The translations under genes and the position numbers were made by a program. Positions 40,050-48,879 of a DNA stretch of 64,000 bases are shown in pieces (positions within the stretch are counted from its first letter, which is position 1; each line of letters opens with the position of its first letter). This DNA comes from Candidatus Saccharibacteria bacterium oral taxon 488. Its GTDB lineage: Bacteria > Patescibacteriota > Saccharimonadia > Saccharimonadales > Saccharimonadaceae. Where the stretch lies: positions 434,001 through 498,000 of the forward strand of contig CP047917.1 in assembly GCA_010202115.1 (NCBI GenBank), in the 5' to 3' direction. The notes under the pieces were generated by a model. It was not told where the DNA came from, did no database searches, and worked only from the letters and a program-made list of their open reading frames with translations.

Positions 40050-41225
40050 CTAACGTTTCGGCGGACGCGGGATGTCTTCTGGCAAAAATCCTTTTTCATG
40101 CTGGAAGCCAGCCTGCCATTTGTAATCTTTGCCGCAGCCTAGATCTTTCATTAGCTTAGTGGCGGCATTGCGAAGGTGCAGCGGTATGGGCGAGTTCGGA
40201 TAGTTGTGCGCTAGAGCGAAAGCCTCATTCATCAAATCAGTAATTTCGCGCGATTTCTGGCTACGAGCCAGAGCGATGGCACAGTGAAATAGATTATATT
40301 TGGCTTCAGGCAAGCCAACGCGCTCGACTGCCTCAAACGTGGCGACCGCCAAGCTCAGCGCGCCGTTACCGGCCAACCCAATGTCTTCTGACGCGAAAAT
40401 CACCATCCGCCGAGCGATGAATTTCGGGTCTTCACCAGCCTCAATCATCCGCGCCAAATAATACGCCGCAGCCACCGCGTCGCTACCGCGCAGTGACTTG
40501 ATGAACGCCGAGATAACGTCATAATGCGCATCGCCCTTTTTGTCATAGCCCGGCAAACGCCGCTGAGCCGCCGCCTTGACGATCTCTGGTGTAACCTTCT
40601 CACCAAAACTCAGCGCCAACTCCAAATTACCCAGCGCCACCCGCGCATCGCCGTCCGCCAATTCCGCCAAATAGTCTAGAGCCTTGGGTGACACCCGCTT
40701 GGTTTGTTTCAAAGCTTTCAGCGCCCGCTTCAGCACCAGTACAATTTCATCTTTGGTCAGTTGCTGGAGCACCAGCACTCGCGTCCGGCTGAGCAGCGGC
40801 GTGATCACCTCAAAGCTCGGATTCTCGGTGGTCGCCCCAATCAAGGTAATCAGCCCGCTCTCGACATGCGGCAAAAAGGCGTCCTGCTGCGCCTTGTTGA
40901 AGCGATGGATTTCATCGACAAACAAAATTGTCCTCAGTCCCAAATTCCAGTTCTGCCGAGCGTGTTCAATTACCCGTTCGACGTCTTTTTTACCGCTGGT
41001 CACGGCCGATAACTCAACAAATTCGGCGTTGACTTCGCGGGCAATAATCCGCGCCAAGGTGGTCTTACCCGTGCCCGGCGGCCCCCACAAAATCAAACTG
41101 ACTGGCTCAGCGCGCCTCACAATTTGGCGGAGCAGCTCGCCCTCGCCCAGCAAATGACTTTGTCCAATCACCTCATCCAGCGTTTGCGGCCGCATCTGCT
41201 CAGCCAGGGGTTGTCGCGCGTCCAT
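40050..41225 (-). CDS. rarA: replication-associated recombination protein A (RarA/MgsA) AAA+ ATPase
   Basis: The 391-residue clamp-loader-like ATPase has Walker A LWGPPGTGKTTLARIIAR, Walker B ILFVDEIHRFNKAQQDAFLP, sensor 1 LIGATTENPSFEV and C-terminal RarA segments (AVAAAYYLARMIEAGEDPKF). It acts at stalled forks. The ATG at 41225 overlaps the TAA of the upstream gene by one base, so translation is coupled. Confidence 0.94.
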   Translation of the reverse strand: MDARQPLAEQMRPQTLDEVIGQSHLLGEGELLRQIVRRAEPVSLILWGPPGTGKTTLARIIAREVNAEFVELSAVTSGKKDVERVIEHARQNWNLGLRTILFVDEIHRFNKAQQDAFLPHVESGLITLIGATTENPSFEVITPLLSRTRVLVLQQLTKDEIVLVLKRALKALKQTKRVSPKALDYLAELADGDARVALGNLELALSFGEKVTPEIVKAAAQRRLPGYDKKGDAHYDVISAFIKSLRGSDAVAAAYYLARMIEAGEDPKFIARRMVIFASEDIGLAGNGALSLAVATFEAVERVGLPEAKYNLFHCAIALARSQKSREITDLMNEAFALAHNYPNSPIPLHLRNAATKLMKDLGCGKDYKWQAGFQHEKGFLPEDIPRPPKR

Positions 41226-42064
41226 TACCACCAATTATCCTCTCGCGGCCGATACTGCGAAAAGTGTGAAAAACAATCAGCCGGTCGCCGCCCAAGCGGT
41301 TTTGTTTGCAGACGTAACCCTCGATCAATCTGCTGAGCGCTTCCGCAGACTGCCGCAAACTCCGGCGACGCCACGTACTCTCGCCATGTCATCCCATCCA
41401 GCGGCACATACTGCTCCAGCATATCCAGCGTCATTTGATGCATACTGTCTGCCCCCGCTTGACCAGCCTCGCGACGAGACCGGCGCCGCCCAGCTGCCGT
41501 CATTTCCGGCGGCAACGCGCAGCCAGCCCAGTGTAGAACCCGCGCTGCCGCTCCATTGACGAGACCGGCACCGCCAGAGCAGTGACTAGTCAGTCGCACA
41601 AGTGCCGCGTGACGTTCCGCCTCATCAGTGGTCAACGGTATAGCTGACGTATTGCCAGTCTTAACCGCCATCTCATATGCCAATCGCTTTTGGTCGAGCT
41701 CCCCGAACAGCTCGTCTAACCACCTACTGCTATCTTTGATACTACCAACCAGTGGCGGCAGATTCTTAATCGCCCTCTGGAGAAGATTAGCTTCACATTC
41801 ACTATACTTCTGCAATCGAATAGCCCGAGATATCTGCCCCAAGCCACCCACCGCTACCGCTATACCACCAAAAAATGTCACTTGCCGACCAGCTTCTGAT
41901 AACACGTTGTGCCACACCTCACCTGACAAGGTCGTTAACATACCGGCAATCGTACCAATATTACCGACGACCCCACACCTAGCACACTCAGCTACCGAGT
42001 CGCTACCGCCAATGACCTCAGGCGTCAGCGATCTATTGAGCCTCTTATTCCCGTTATCCGCCAT
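41225..42064 (-). CDS. hypothetical protein coupled to rarA
   Basis: The product is 279 residues from the ATG at 42064. Three consecutive ATGs (42070, 42067, 42064) follow a TATAAT at 42074-42079; the usual 6-9 nt spacing favours the second or third. Residues about 38-85 contain glycine-rich hydrophobic segments (FFGGIAVAVGGLGQISRAI) that may be membrane-associated. The C-terminal half is Arg- and Cys-containing. The stop overlaps the rarA start. No family recognised. Confidence 0.65.
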   Translation of the reverse strand: MADNGNKRLNRSLTPEVIGGSDSVAECARCGVVGNIGTIAGMLTTLSGEVWHNVLSEAGRQVTFFGGIAVAVGGLGQISRAIRLQKYSECEANLLQRAIKNLPPLVGSIKDSSRWLDELFGELDQKRLAYEMAVKTGNTSAIPLTTDEAERHAALVRLTSHCSGGAGLVNGAAARVLHWAGCALPPEMTAAGRRRSRREAGQAGADSMHQMTLDMLEQYVPLDGMTWREYVASPEFAAVCGSAQQIDRGLRLQTKPLGRRPADCFSHFSQYRPREDNWW

Positions 42065-42128
42065 CATCATTTCATTATATCACGCCATAAATTCGCCCCG
42101 CCAAGGTGCAATGCGCTATACTAGAATA

Positions 42129-43163
42129 ATGGATAGATTACGCGTTCTCCTCATATTTGGCGGCGAGTCGTCCGAGCACGAGGTCTCGATCAATTCCGCT
42201 ACTAATGTACTAGCGGCACTGGACGCAGCACGCTACGACATAAACCTATGCTACATCGACCGTGCTGGTGAGTGGCGGCTCGTCGAGACGATCGAGGCAC
42301 GCAACCAACCGAGCCCACACTTAACGCCACAACTCGGCCAGCGGTCGCTGCTCATCGACGGCGTTGACCCGCTGCCGATTGACCTGATAATTCCGGTGCT
42401 TCACGGCAAAAATGGTGAGGACGGTAGCGTACAGGGCCTGGCGCAGCTACTTCATATTCCCTATGTCGGCCCGAGTCTCCTTTCGGCGGCTGTCACCATG
42501 GACAAAGACATGACCAAGCGGCTGGCGCTCGGCGCTCACGTTCCGGTTGTACCGTGGCGAACGCTAGCGAATGATGCGCCGCGACCGACCTTTGCCGAGA
42601 TAGCTGATGAGCTTGGTGCGCCTGTTTTCATCAAGCCATCCCGCGCCGGCTCGTCCGTCGGTGTCAGCAAAGTCCACTCGGCCGAAGCATTCACCGCCGC
42701 GCTTGATGAAGCCTTTCGCCACGACGACACCGTATTGATAGAACAAGCGATCACCGCCCGCGAGATTGAGCTGGCCGTCCTCGGCCGCGGTACGTCCGCC
42801 CGCGTCAGTATGCCTGGTGAGATTCTTCCTGGCGAAGAGTTTTATAGCTACGAGGATAAGTACAGCACCTCCAGCACTTCGCGCGTCGTTATCCCCGCGG
42901 AGGTTGACGAGTCGGTGGCGACAGAACTACAGCGCCTTGCACTGGCCGCCTACCGCGCGACTGGTGGACGCGGCATGGCGCGAGTTGACTTTTTCCTTGA
43001 CCCAACGGGCCAGATTTTTCTCAACGAAATTAACAGCATCCCCGGCTTCACCAACATCAGCATGTATCCAAAACTATGGGAGGCTTCAGGCCTCAGTCCA
43101 CGGGCGCTGATTGATGAGCTGATCGAGGAGGCGCTTGCCAGCCGCTCTATACGTGGCGTATAA
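42129..43163 (+). CDS. ddl: D-alanine--D-alanine ligase
   Basis: The 344-residue ATP-grasp ligase makes the D-Ala-D-Ala end of peptidoglycan precursors. Marks are LLIFGGESSEHEVSINSATN, FIKPSRAGSSVGVSKV (ATP loop) and FLNEINSIPGFTNISMYPKL (Mg site). A longer in-frame N-terminal extension is rejected because TATACT (42117-42122) sits 6 nt before this ATG. The gene shows that the cell builds its own wall. Confidence 0.95.
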   Translation: MDRLRVLLIFGGESSEHEVSINSATNVLAALDAARYDINLCYIDRAGEWRLVETIEARNQPSPHLTPQLGQRSLLIDGVDPLPIDLIIPVLHGKNGEDGSVQGLAQLLHIPYVGPSLLSAAVTMDKDMTKRLALGAHVPVVPWRTLANDAPRPTFAEIADELGAPVFIKPSRAGSSVGVSKVHSAEAFTAALDEAFRHDDTVLIEQAITAREIELAVLGRGTSARVSMPGEILPGEEFYSYEDKYSTSSTSRVVIPAEVDESVATELQRLALAAYRATGGRGMARVDFFLDPTGQIFLNEINSIPGFTNISMYPKLWEASGLSPRALIDELIEEALASRSIRGV

Positions 43164-43187
43164 TTTCCTTATAAACAGGAGGTAGAT

Positions 43188-43931
43188 ATGGAAATAGTAG
43201 CAGTAATTTTAGTCATCGTACTGATGTTTGTGCTGAGCGGTATAAAAGTGGTCAATCAATACCAGCGCGGCGTAGTGTTGACGCTTGGTAAATTTACTGG
43301 CGTACGCGAGCCGGGTCTAAGGGTGGTGGTGCCGATTTTTCAGACGATGATGATGGTTGACGTGCGCTCGACACCGATTGACGTGCCAAAACAAGAAGTC
43401 ATCACCAAAGACAACGTAACTGTCGGCGTTGACGCGGTAGTTTATTTCCGAGTAATTAACGCCCCAAAAGCGGTACTGGAGACGACCAACTACATTTATG
43501 CCACCAGCCAATTTGCCCAGGCTGCCCTGCGCGACGTCACCGGTAACGTCGATATGGACGACCTGCTTGCCAAGCGCGAGGAGATTTCGCAGCAGATCAA
43601 GGAAATTGTCGATGCCGAGACTGATAAATGGGGTATCGATGTCGAGAATGTCAAGATTCAGAACATCGAACTTCCGGGTGATATGAAGCGGGCCATGGCC
43701 AAGCAAGCCGAAGCCGAGCGCGAACGCCGCGCCAACATCATCAACGCCGACGGCGAAAAAGCTGCCGCTGAAACGCTGGCGCAGGCGGCGGAGATCCTGG
43801 CAAAAACCCAGGGCGCGATTAACCTGCGTACGCTAAATACACTGGAGCGTATCTCCACCGAACCGTCGCAAAAGACAATGATGCTCTTCCCGATTGAACT
43901 GATCGACGCAATTCGCGGCGGTAAGAAATAA
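43188..43931 (+). CDS. stomatin/SPFH-family membrane protein (slipin)
   Basis: The 247-residue protein has one N-terminal TM helix (about 1-20) and a band 7/SPFH domain: VVNQYQRGVVLTLGKFTGV, EVITKDNVTVGVDAVVYFRV and FAQAALRDVTGNVDMDDLLA. A helical C-terminus contains AEAERERRANIINADGEKAA. Such proteins organise membrane microdomains and often control proteases. No NfeD partner is beside it. Shine-Dalgarno AGGAGG. Confidence 0.94.
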   Translation: MEIVAVILVIVLMFVLSGIKVVNQYQRGVVLTLGKFTGVREPGLRVVVPIFQTMMMVDVRSTPIDVPKQEVITKDNVTVGVDAVVYFRVINAPKAVLETTNYIYATSQFAQAALRDVTGNVDMDDLLAKREEISQQIKEIVDAETDKWGIDVENVKIQNIELPGDMKRAMAKQAEAERERRANIINADGEKAAAETLAQAAEILAKTQGAINLRTLNTLERISTEPSQKTMMLFPIELIDAIRGGKK

Positions 43932-43945
43932 TAAGTCATAAAAAT

Positions 43946-43975
43946 AAGCACTCCGTAAACTAGCGGGGTGCTTTT
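43946..43975 (+). terminator. terminator after the stomatin gene
   Basis: AAGCACTCCG, 8-nt loop, CGGGGTGCTT then TTAT (stem 43946-43955 / 43964-43973). It ends 8 bp before the left 65-bp repeat of the restriction-modification element. Confidence 0.85.
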
Positions 43976-43980
43976 ATGAT

Positions 43981-44045
43981 TTCTGGTGGCAATTTATACC
44001 AAAGCTCGAACCTATTTCGCCACAGATCGCTAAAACTGTGTAGCT
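43981..44045 (+). repeat. left 65-bp terminal inverted repeat
   Basis: Bases 43981-44045 are the exact reverse complement of 48613-48677 (65 of 65). Inside the repeat are two smaller dyads: TGGCAATTTATACCA and CACAG ... CTGTG. I see no flanking target-site duplication. Confidence 0.95.
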
Positions 44046-44109
44046 TGAGAACCAACCGAAAAAACCAAGAATATTACCACATGATATACAAAAATGACTT
44101 ATTTCACGC

Positions 44110-44284
44110 TATAATAGAATAGTCTTGAGTTATTTAAAAGTAACAGTAAGTTAGCGCGGTACAAAAACTGCTTGTGCCTGCACGACGATTAAATGACGCC
44201 GTGTAGGATAAACGCAGAACGTTCGTCGTGCTGTTGCTTAAACGACTTAAGACATCGTGGACTGCACGGTGTCATTTTTTATTT
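44110..44284 (+). promoter_or_regulatory. promoter and putative attenuator leader of mod
   Basis: TATAAT (44110-44115) starts a leader with four pairing elements. A 44180-44188 pairs perfectly with A' 44223-44231 (9 bp). B 44193-44203 can pair with B' 44265-44275 (11 bp, one G-U). A terminator hairpin is at 44251-44259/44265-44273, followed by ATTTTTTATTT. B-B' pairing would disrupt the terminator, so the layout fits attenuation. It could also be a terminated small RNA. Confidence 0.6.
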
Positions 44285-44315
44285 CATGACATCGTCCACT
44301 GAAAGAAAGGGTTAT

Positions 44316-46061
44316 GTGAGTAAACAGCAGCAACAAATCGACCTACTAAACCGTGCGCTCGATTTTGTCAGACAAGGTAAAGAGATCCCAACAGATTGGG
44401 CAAAAGTGATATTTCCTAGCGAGAAGCGCGAATACGAACTAAGTTATTATGGCAAGCAAACCGCTGAGGCGATATTAGCTGATGTAGACCCGGTACCCTT
44501 GCAAGAAGTAAGCAACTTTAATACACCTGCGGATTACGAAGGCTGGCAAAATAAACTTATTTTTGGCGATAATTTGCAAGTGCTAAAACGACTTATTGAA
44601 GATAAGAAAAATGACAAACTGAAAAACGCTGACGGTACAGATGGTGTGCGTCTCGTATATATCGACCCACCGTTTTCGACTCGCAAAGACTTCAAGGTGT
44701 CAGGTGAAGACCAGAAAGCATACCAAGACAAAGTTGCGGGCGCGGAGTTCCTGGAGTGGTTGCGTCGTCGATTGATTTTGCTCAAGGAAGTTATGGCGGA
44801 CGACGGCTCAATTTATGTGCATTTAGACTATCGAAAAGGACATTATGTAAAAGTCTTGCTTGATGAAGTATTTGGTGAGAAAAATCTACGTAATGAAATT
44901 ATATGGTGCTATACAGGACCCGGTTCCCCCGGTATGAAACAGTTTAATCGAAAGCATGATGTTATTTATTGGTATTCAAAGTCGGACAAATGGCATTTTA
45001 ACAGTACTGATGTGCGTGTGCCATATAAAGATGAAAATCAATCTTTAAGGAAAGCATTTGCATCTGACGGTAGCTGGTCTGATGAAGATATTGCAAAAAT
45101 GCGAGAGCGCGGTAGAATCCCTGACGATTGGTGGGAGTTTTCGGTTGCAGCGAGAAAACGAGTTGACGGTATAGAGCGAACGGCTTATCCGACAGAAAAA
45201 CCACAGCCGCTGCTTGAGCGTATAATCAAGGCAAGTTCTGGCGAGGGCGACATTATTCTTGATTGCTTTGCTGGGTCTGGAACGAGTCTGTTTGTCGCCG
45301 AGAAGCTCAATCGACGTTGGATTTCTTGTGATGTCGGTAAACTCTCAGTATATACGCAGCAAAAACGTCTACTGGGAATGTCTGAGAAACAAGCAAGTCC
45401 GTTTACTCTTTACAGCTCTGGCTTGTACGATTTTGCAAAAATACGCGAATTACCGCGTGATGACTGGCGACTATTCGCCTTGCAACTTTTTAATTGTATT
45501 GACGATCAGCACAAAATCAAAGGCTTTGCATTTGACGGCAAGCGAGAAGGTCAGAGTGTATGGATTTATGATTTTCACTCTACCGACGCGAAAATCACAA
45601 CCGAAACGATTGACGATATGCATGCGCGGATTGGCGACAGTGTGGACGGTGATGTGTTTATTGCCGAGCTACATAAGCGCAAGTTTACCGCCATTAACCA
45701 GCCGCGCAATAGTGAAGATGTAAACGACGGTATTGAGGCGGTGGGCTTTGACTTTATACAGCTACCAGACCTAGAATTTGAGATAGCGGCTGGCAAGCTG
45801 CATATCAAGCAGTTTGAAGGCAAGACGCGCAATCGAGGACAAGACGAAACGCACGGTTGGGATAGTTTTTCTATGCTGATGATTAACTATAGCTATGATG
45901 GTGAGGTGTTTGACCTTGACGAAGTGAAGTATGCGAAAGATTTTAACGAGCAAGCGGTTGATTTTGCTAGCGATAAAATCACTGATAGAGCTATGCTGAT
46001 ATTTCTTGATAAGTTCGGCAACGAAGTTCGCGCTATTATTAGCAAAGAGGACATAAAATGA
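44316..46061 (+). CDS. type III restriction-modification methyltransferase subunit (Mod)
   Basis: The 581-residue beta-class adenine-N6 methyltransferase has its catalytic motif IV as VYIDPPFSTRKDFK (DPPF) before the SAM-binding motif I ILDCFAGSGTSLFVAEKLN. The target-recognition region lies between them (about residues 190-320). I choose the GTG at 44316 with AAAGGG upstream; an in-frame ATG at 44286 directly follows the terminator U-tract. It modifies the site and gives specificity to the complex. The stop overlaps res by 4 bp (ATGA). Confidence 0.93.
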   Translation: MSKQQQQIDLLNRALDFVRQGKEIPTDWAKVIFPSEKREYELSYYGKQTAEAILADVDPVPLQEVSNFNTPADYEGWQNKLIFGDNLQVLKRLIEDKKNDKLKNADGTDGVRLVYIDPPFSTRKDFKVSGEDQKAYQDKVAGAEFLEWLRRRLILLKEVMADDGSIYVHLDYRKGHYVKVLLDEVFGEKNLRNEIIWCYTGPGSPGMKQFNRKHDVIYWYSKSDKWHFNSTDVRVPYKDENQSLRKAFASDGSWSDEDIAKMRERGRIPDDWWEFSVAARKRVDGIERTAYPTEKPQPLLERIIKASSGEGDIILDCFAGSGTSLFVAEKLNRRWISCDVGKLSVYTQQKRLLGMSEKQASPFTLYSSGLYDFAKIRELPRDDWRLFALQLFNCIDDQHKIKGFAFDGKREGQSVWIYDFHSTDAKITTETIDDMHARIGDSVDGDVFIAELHKRKFTAINQPRNSEDVNDGIEAVGFDFIQLPDLEFEIAAGKLHIKQFEGKTRNRGQDETHGWDSFSMLMINYSYDGEVFDLDEVKYAKDFNEQAVDFASDKITDRAMLIFLDKFGNEVRAIISKEDIK

Positions 46062-48601
46062 GCGACAAAATCGCCATAAAGAATCAAGACTTGGTGCTGC
46101 GCGTTTCGCATGATGTCGATCCGTCGGTGTGGAACGAAGACAAGTATTTTCAATTTGTGAATCGGCTGTGCGGTACACGTGAGTATCAAAAGGAGGCTAT
46201 TTGGACGGCACTTCGCTATCTGCTGGGCGAGCAGTACGAAAACTTGGCAAGGTTGGCACAAGAGAACTGGCAAAACGGTAGTAATGAGGCATTGGTTGGT
46301 AAGTTTCGGACGTTTGAGTCATTTCGCGATAAGCTGTCATTCCCTGATAAACTTGCTGGCTCACTCGATCTTGCGACTGGCACGGGCAAAAGCTACGTGC
46401 TATATGGTATCGCAGCCATAATGTTAGCAGAGGGCAAGGTCGATAGAGTATTAGTACTATGTCCGTCTACGACGATAGAGGATGGTTTGCTGGAAAAGTT
46501 TCGTGAGCTGGCGAGTGATACGGAGCTGGCATCGCTGCTGGGTGCAGCTGTGCCAAAAATTATCAATGGCTCGGAGTCGGTGGTGGCTGGGGCGATTTGT
46601 GTCGAAAATTATCATCAGATTTTGGAAAATGCTACATCATCAATTCGTGATTCGTTGACTGGCAAGGGTGCACGAACACTTGTATTGAACGATGAAGCGC
46701 ACCACGTTTACAGCAACGAAAACGGCGATCCTAAAAAACCAGAAACAATCCGAAAATGGAAGGCGTTTTTGGACTCGCCAGAGTTTGGGTTTCGCTATAT
46801 CATTGGTGTATCTGGCACGTGTTATATAAAAGACAGCTACTTCCCTGATGTTTTGTATCGGTATTCGCTGCGTCAAGCGATAGAAAATGGCTATGTGAAG
46901 AGTGTGCAGTATATCGTAAAGGCTGATGATTTGCGTGACAAGAGTCAGAAATGGCAACTTGTCGTAAACAAACATAATGAGCGAGTAGACGAAGTAAAGG
47001 GCTTGGGTATTCTGCCGATTACGATAGTTGTCGCGCAAAAGACACGCTCATGCGACTCTATCGCGGCGGAGTTTAAGGATTTTCTGAAGGAAACGCAAGG
47101 TTTGAGTGATGAGCAGGTAAATGAAAAAGTGCTTGTGGCGCATAGTAAGTCGAAAGAAAACTATCGTCTAAAAGGTATTGATAATGACGATAACAAGATT
47201 GAGTGGGTGTTCTCTGTATCGATGCTGACGGAGGGCTGGGATGTTAAGCGTGTATTTCAGATTGTGCCACACGAAGAGCGCGCGTTTAACTCTAAGCTGT
47301 TGATTGCACAGGTTATGGGACGTGGCTTGCGTATTCCTATTGGTTGGCATATGTCTGCTGGGCAGCCTAAAGTCGTTGTGTTTAATCACGAATCGTGGGC
47401 TGGCGCAGTACAAGGTTTAGTAAATGATGTGCTGGAGTTTGATAAGAAAATTGTGTGTCGCAATGTACCAGAATCGGAATATAATTTTGAGCTACTCAAT
47501 GTCAAATACGACCCACGCACAAAGACAAAAACTGTTACTAAAAAGCCTGTCGATAACTTGTTCAAGAAAGGTTACGTGGCACTAGCAACCGCACAAGAAC
47601 AAGAAGAAAAATATATCGAGTTTGACGAGCTGGTGTCGGGCGGAGTGAGTACGAAATGGAAGACGACGCTGCGAAACAAAACGTACTCAATCGATGAAAT
47701 GGCGCAAACGATGTTCGATAGGCTGGGCGAGGTCGACGAGGCGGAAACGTATCAACAAGAATACCCTATCGAGAAACTAAAAAGCATTATCAAGCGTTCG
47801 CTTGAAGAAAGCGGCAGTAGTGTTATCACGGACGAATCGCGGCAAAAATTGCTTCATGCGCTAAACACAATTCGCCAAAAGACAGTTGAAATACCAGAGG
47901 CGCGATTTGAGATTGTGCCGACTAATTTTACAGAGATAAGGACGAGTGATTATGCAAAGTATGATTCGGTAAGTGCGTCGAGTTTGCACAAAGATAAATA
48001 CTTGTTTGTAACTGGCGAAACTGCTAATCATATATCGTCCGAGGAAAAAGAGTTTTACGGCGAGCTGTCGGACAAGCTCAATAGTTTTAACGTGATACCT
48101 ATCGCTAACAAGTACGAGTTCAAGACGCCTCTCAATTTAGTTATTGCCGACTCGAACCCAGAGGCACGTTTTATCGAAATGCTGACAAACAAAGACACTG
48201 CATTATTCATCGACAAATGGATTAAATCAGCGCACGTAGGATTTTATAGTATAAATTATTCGTGGCGATCGGAGTCTCACCACTCAAAGATTAGTAACTT
48301 TAACCCTGACTTTTTCATCGTTACCGGCAATCGTATTATTGTTGCAGAAGTCAAAGGTGATGAAAAGCTGCGTGGTGATGATGAATATGACTATCTGGAA
48401 AATAAAGGTAAAAATGTTTGGGCTAAAAAGCATTTTGAGATAATCAATGAAGAATTGGAAAAACGTGGGTCGGATGTGCGATATAAGTTTACGTTTATCA
48501 CGCCTAAAAGTTTTGGTGCGCTGGCTGAGGCTATTAAGAGCGAAAATGTGGACAAGATAGATAAGTTCACTAGTGAATTAGATATCGTATTTCAACAATA
48601 G
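46058..48601 (+). CDS. type III restriction endonuclease subunit (Res)
   Basis: The 847-residue SF2 helicase-nuclease has Walker A DLATGTGKSYVLYGIA, a DEAD-like motif II VLNDEAHHVYS, motif VI around QVMGRGLRIPIG and a C-terminal PD-(D/E)xK nuclease (FNPDFFIVTGNRIIVAEVKG). With Mod it translocates or slides on DNA and cuts unmodified targets. All key motifs are intact, so the system looks functional. Confidence 0.93.
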   Translation: MSDKIAIKNQDLVLRVSHDVDPSVWNEDKYFQFVNRLCGTREYQKEAIWTALRYLLGEQYENLARLAQENWQNGSNEALVGKFRTFESFRDKLSFPDKLAGSLDLATGTGKSYVLYGIAAIMLAEGKVDRVLVLCPSTTIEDGLLEKFRELASDTELASLLGAAVPKIINGSESVVAGAICVENYHQILENATSSIRDSLTGKGARTLVLNDEAHHVYSNENGDPKKPETIRKWKAFLDSPEFGFRYIIGVSGTCYIKDSYFPDVLYRYSLRQAIENGYVKSVQYIVKADDLRDKSQKWQLVVNKHNERVDEVKGLGILPITIVVAQKTRSCDSIAAEFKDFLKETQGLSDEQVNEKVLVAHSKSKENYRLKGIDNDDNKIEWVFSVSMLTEGWDVKRVFQIVPHEERAFNSKLLIAQVMGRGLRIPIGWHMSAGQPKVVVFNHESWAGAVQGLVNDVLEFDKKIVCRNVPESEYNFELLNVKYDPRTKTKTVTKKPVDNLFKKGYVALATAQEQEEKYIEFDELVSGGVSTKWKTTLRNKTYSIDEMAQTMFDRLGEVDEAETYQQEYPIEKLKSIIKRSLEESGSSVITDESRQKLLHALNTIRQKTVEIPEARFEIVPTNFTEIRTSDYAKYDSVSASSLHKDKYLFVTGETANHISSEEKEFYGELSDKLNSFNVIPIANKYEFKTPLNLVIADSNPEARFIEMLTNKDTALFIDKWIKSAHVGFYSINYSWRSESHHSKISNFNPDFFIVTGNRIIVAEVKGDEKLRGDDEYDYLENKGKNVWAKKHFEIINEELEKRGSDVRYKFTFITPKSFGALAEAIKSENVDKIDKFTSELDIVFQQ

Positions 48602-48612
48602 GCTGAGCAGCG

Positions 48613-48677
48613 AGCTACACAGTTTTAGCGATCTGTGGCGAAATAGGTTCGAGCTTTGGTATAAATTGCCACCAGAA
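48613..48677 (-). repeat. right 65-bp terminal inverted repeat
   Basis: Exact reverse complement of 43981-44045. It begins 11 bp after the res stop and ends 17 bp before the 3' end of tRNA-Gly(CCC). Confidence 0.95.
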
Positions 48678-48694
48678 CGGAGCTTTCTGAGGTT

Positions 48695-48769
48695 TGGTGC
48701 GGATGGGGAGAGTCGAACTCCCGTCTCAACCTTGGGAAGGTCACATAATAGCCGTTATACGACACCCGC
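48695..48769 (-). tRNA. tRNA-Gly(CCC)
   Basis: Acceptor GCGGGTG/CATCCGC (one G-U), anticodon loop TTCCCAA giving anticodon CCC, T-arm CGGGAGTTCGACTCTCCC and encoded CCA. D and T loops are normal (GTTCGACT), unlike the tRNA-Gly(GCC) at 50230. Confidence 0.94.
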
Positions 48770-48845
48770 GACGAGAATATTATACCTGATTCTCCGCCAA
48801 ACTACTAGAGTATTGCAGCATTTTCTTGACGCTTACGCTAAAAGT

Positions 48846-48873
48846 TTGACATATAATTTTAGTGCGCTACAAT
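48846..48873 (+). promoter_or_regulatory. promoter of the GH16 gene
   Basis: TTGACA (48846-48851), 16-bp spacer, TACAAT (48868-48873), then 6 nt to the ATG at 48880: a near-consensus leaderless promoter. Confidence 0.85.
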
Positions 48874-48879
48874 AGATAC

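Larger units (their letters stand above)
43981..48677 (+). mobile_element. type III restriction-modification island bounded by 65-bp perfect inverted repeats
   Basis: The element is 4.7 kb: repeat, promoter and structured leader, mod, res, repeat. Nothing else is encoded; there is no transposase or integrase inside. The left end follows a terminator and the right end is 17 bp from the 3' end of tRNA-Gly(CCC). The coding style is more A/T-rich than the neighbours. It could be a non-autonomous transposon moved by an outside enzyme, or a segment that can invert. Confidence 0.8.

Noticed and set aside
41628..42128. Long N-terminal extension of ddl
   Set aside because: It overlaps an opposite-strand gene and runs through the TATACT promoter box. 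The ddl family start is at 42129.
43981..44045. tRNA remnant in the 65-bp repeat (GGTTCGAG and a GCCACCA-like end)
   Set aside because: No 5-bp T-stem or acceptor pairing can be drawn around the TTCGA, so it is not a tRNA end.
43981..48677. Insertion sequence or transposon with its own transposase
   Set aside because: Only mod and res are encoded between the repeats; no transposase motif is present in any frame I examined.
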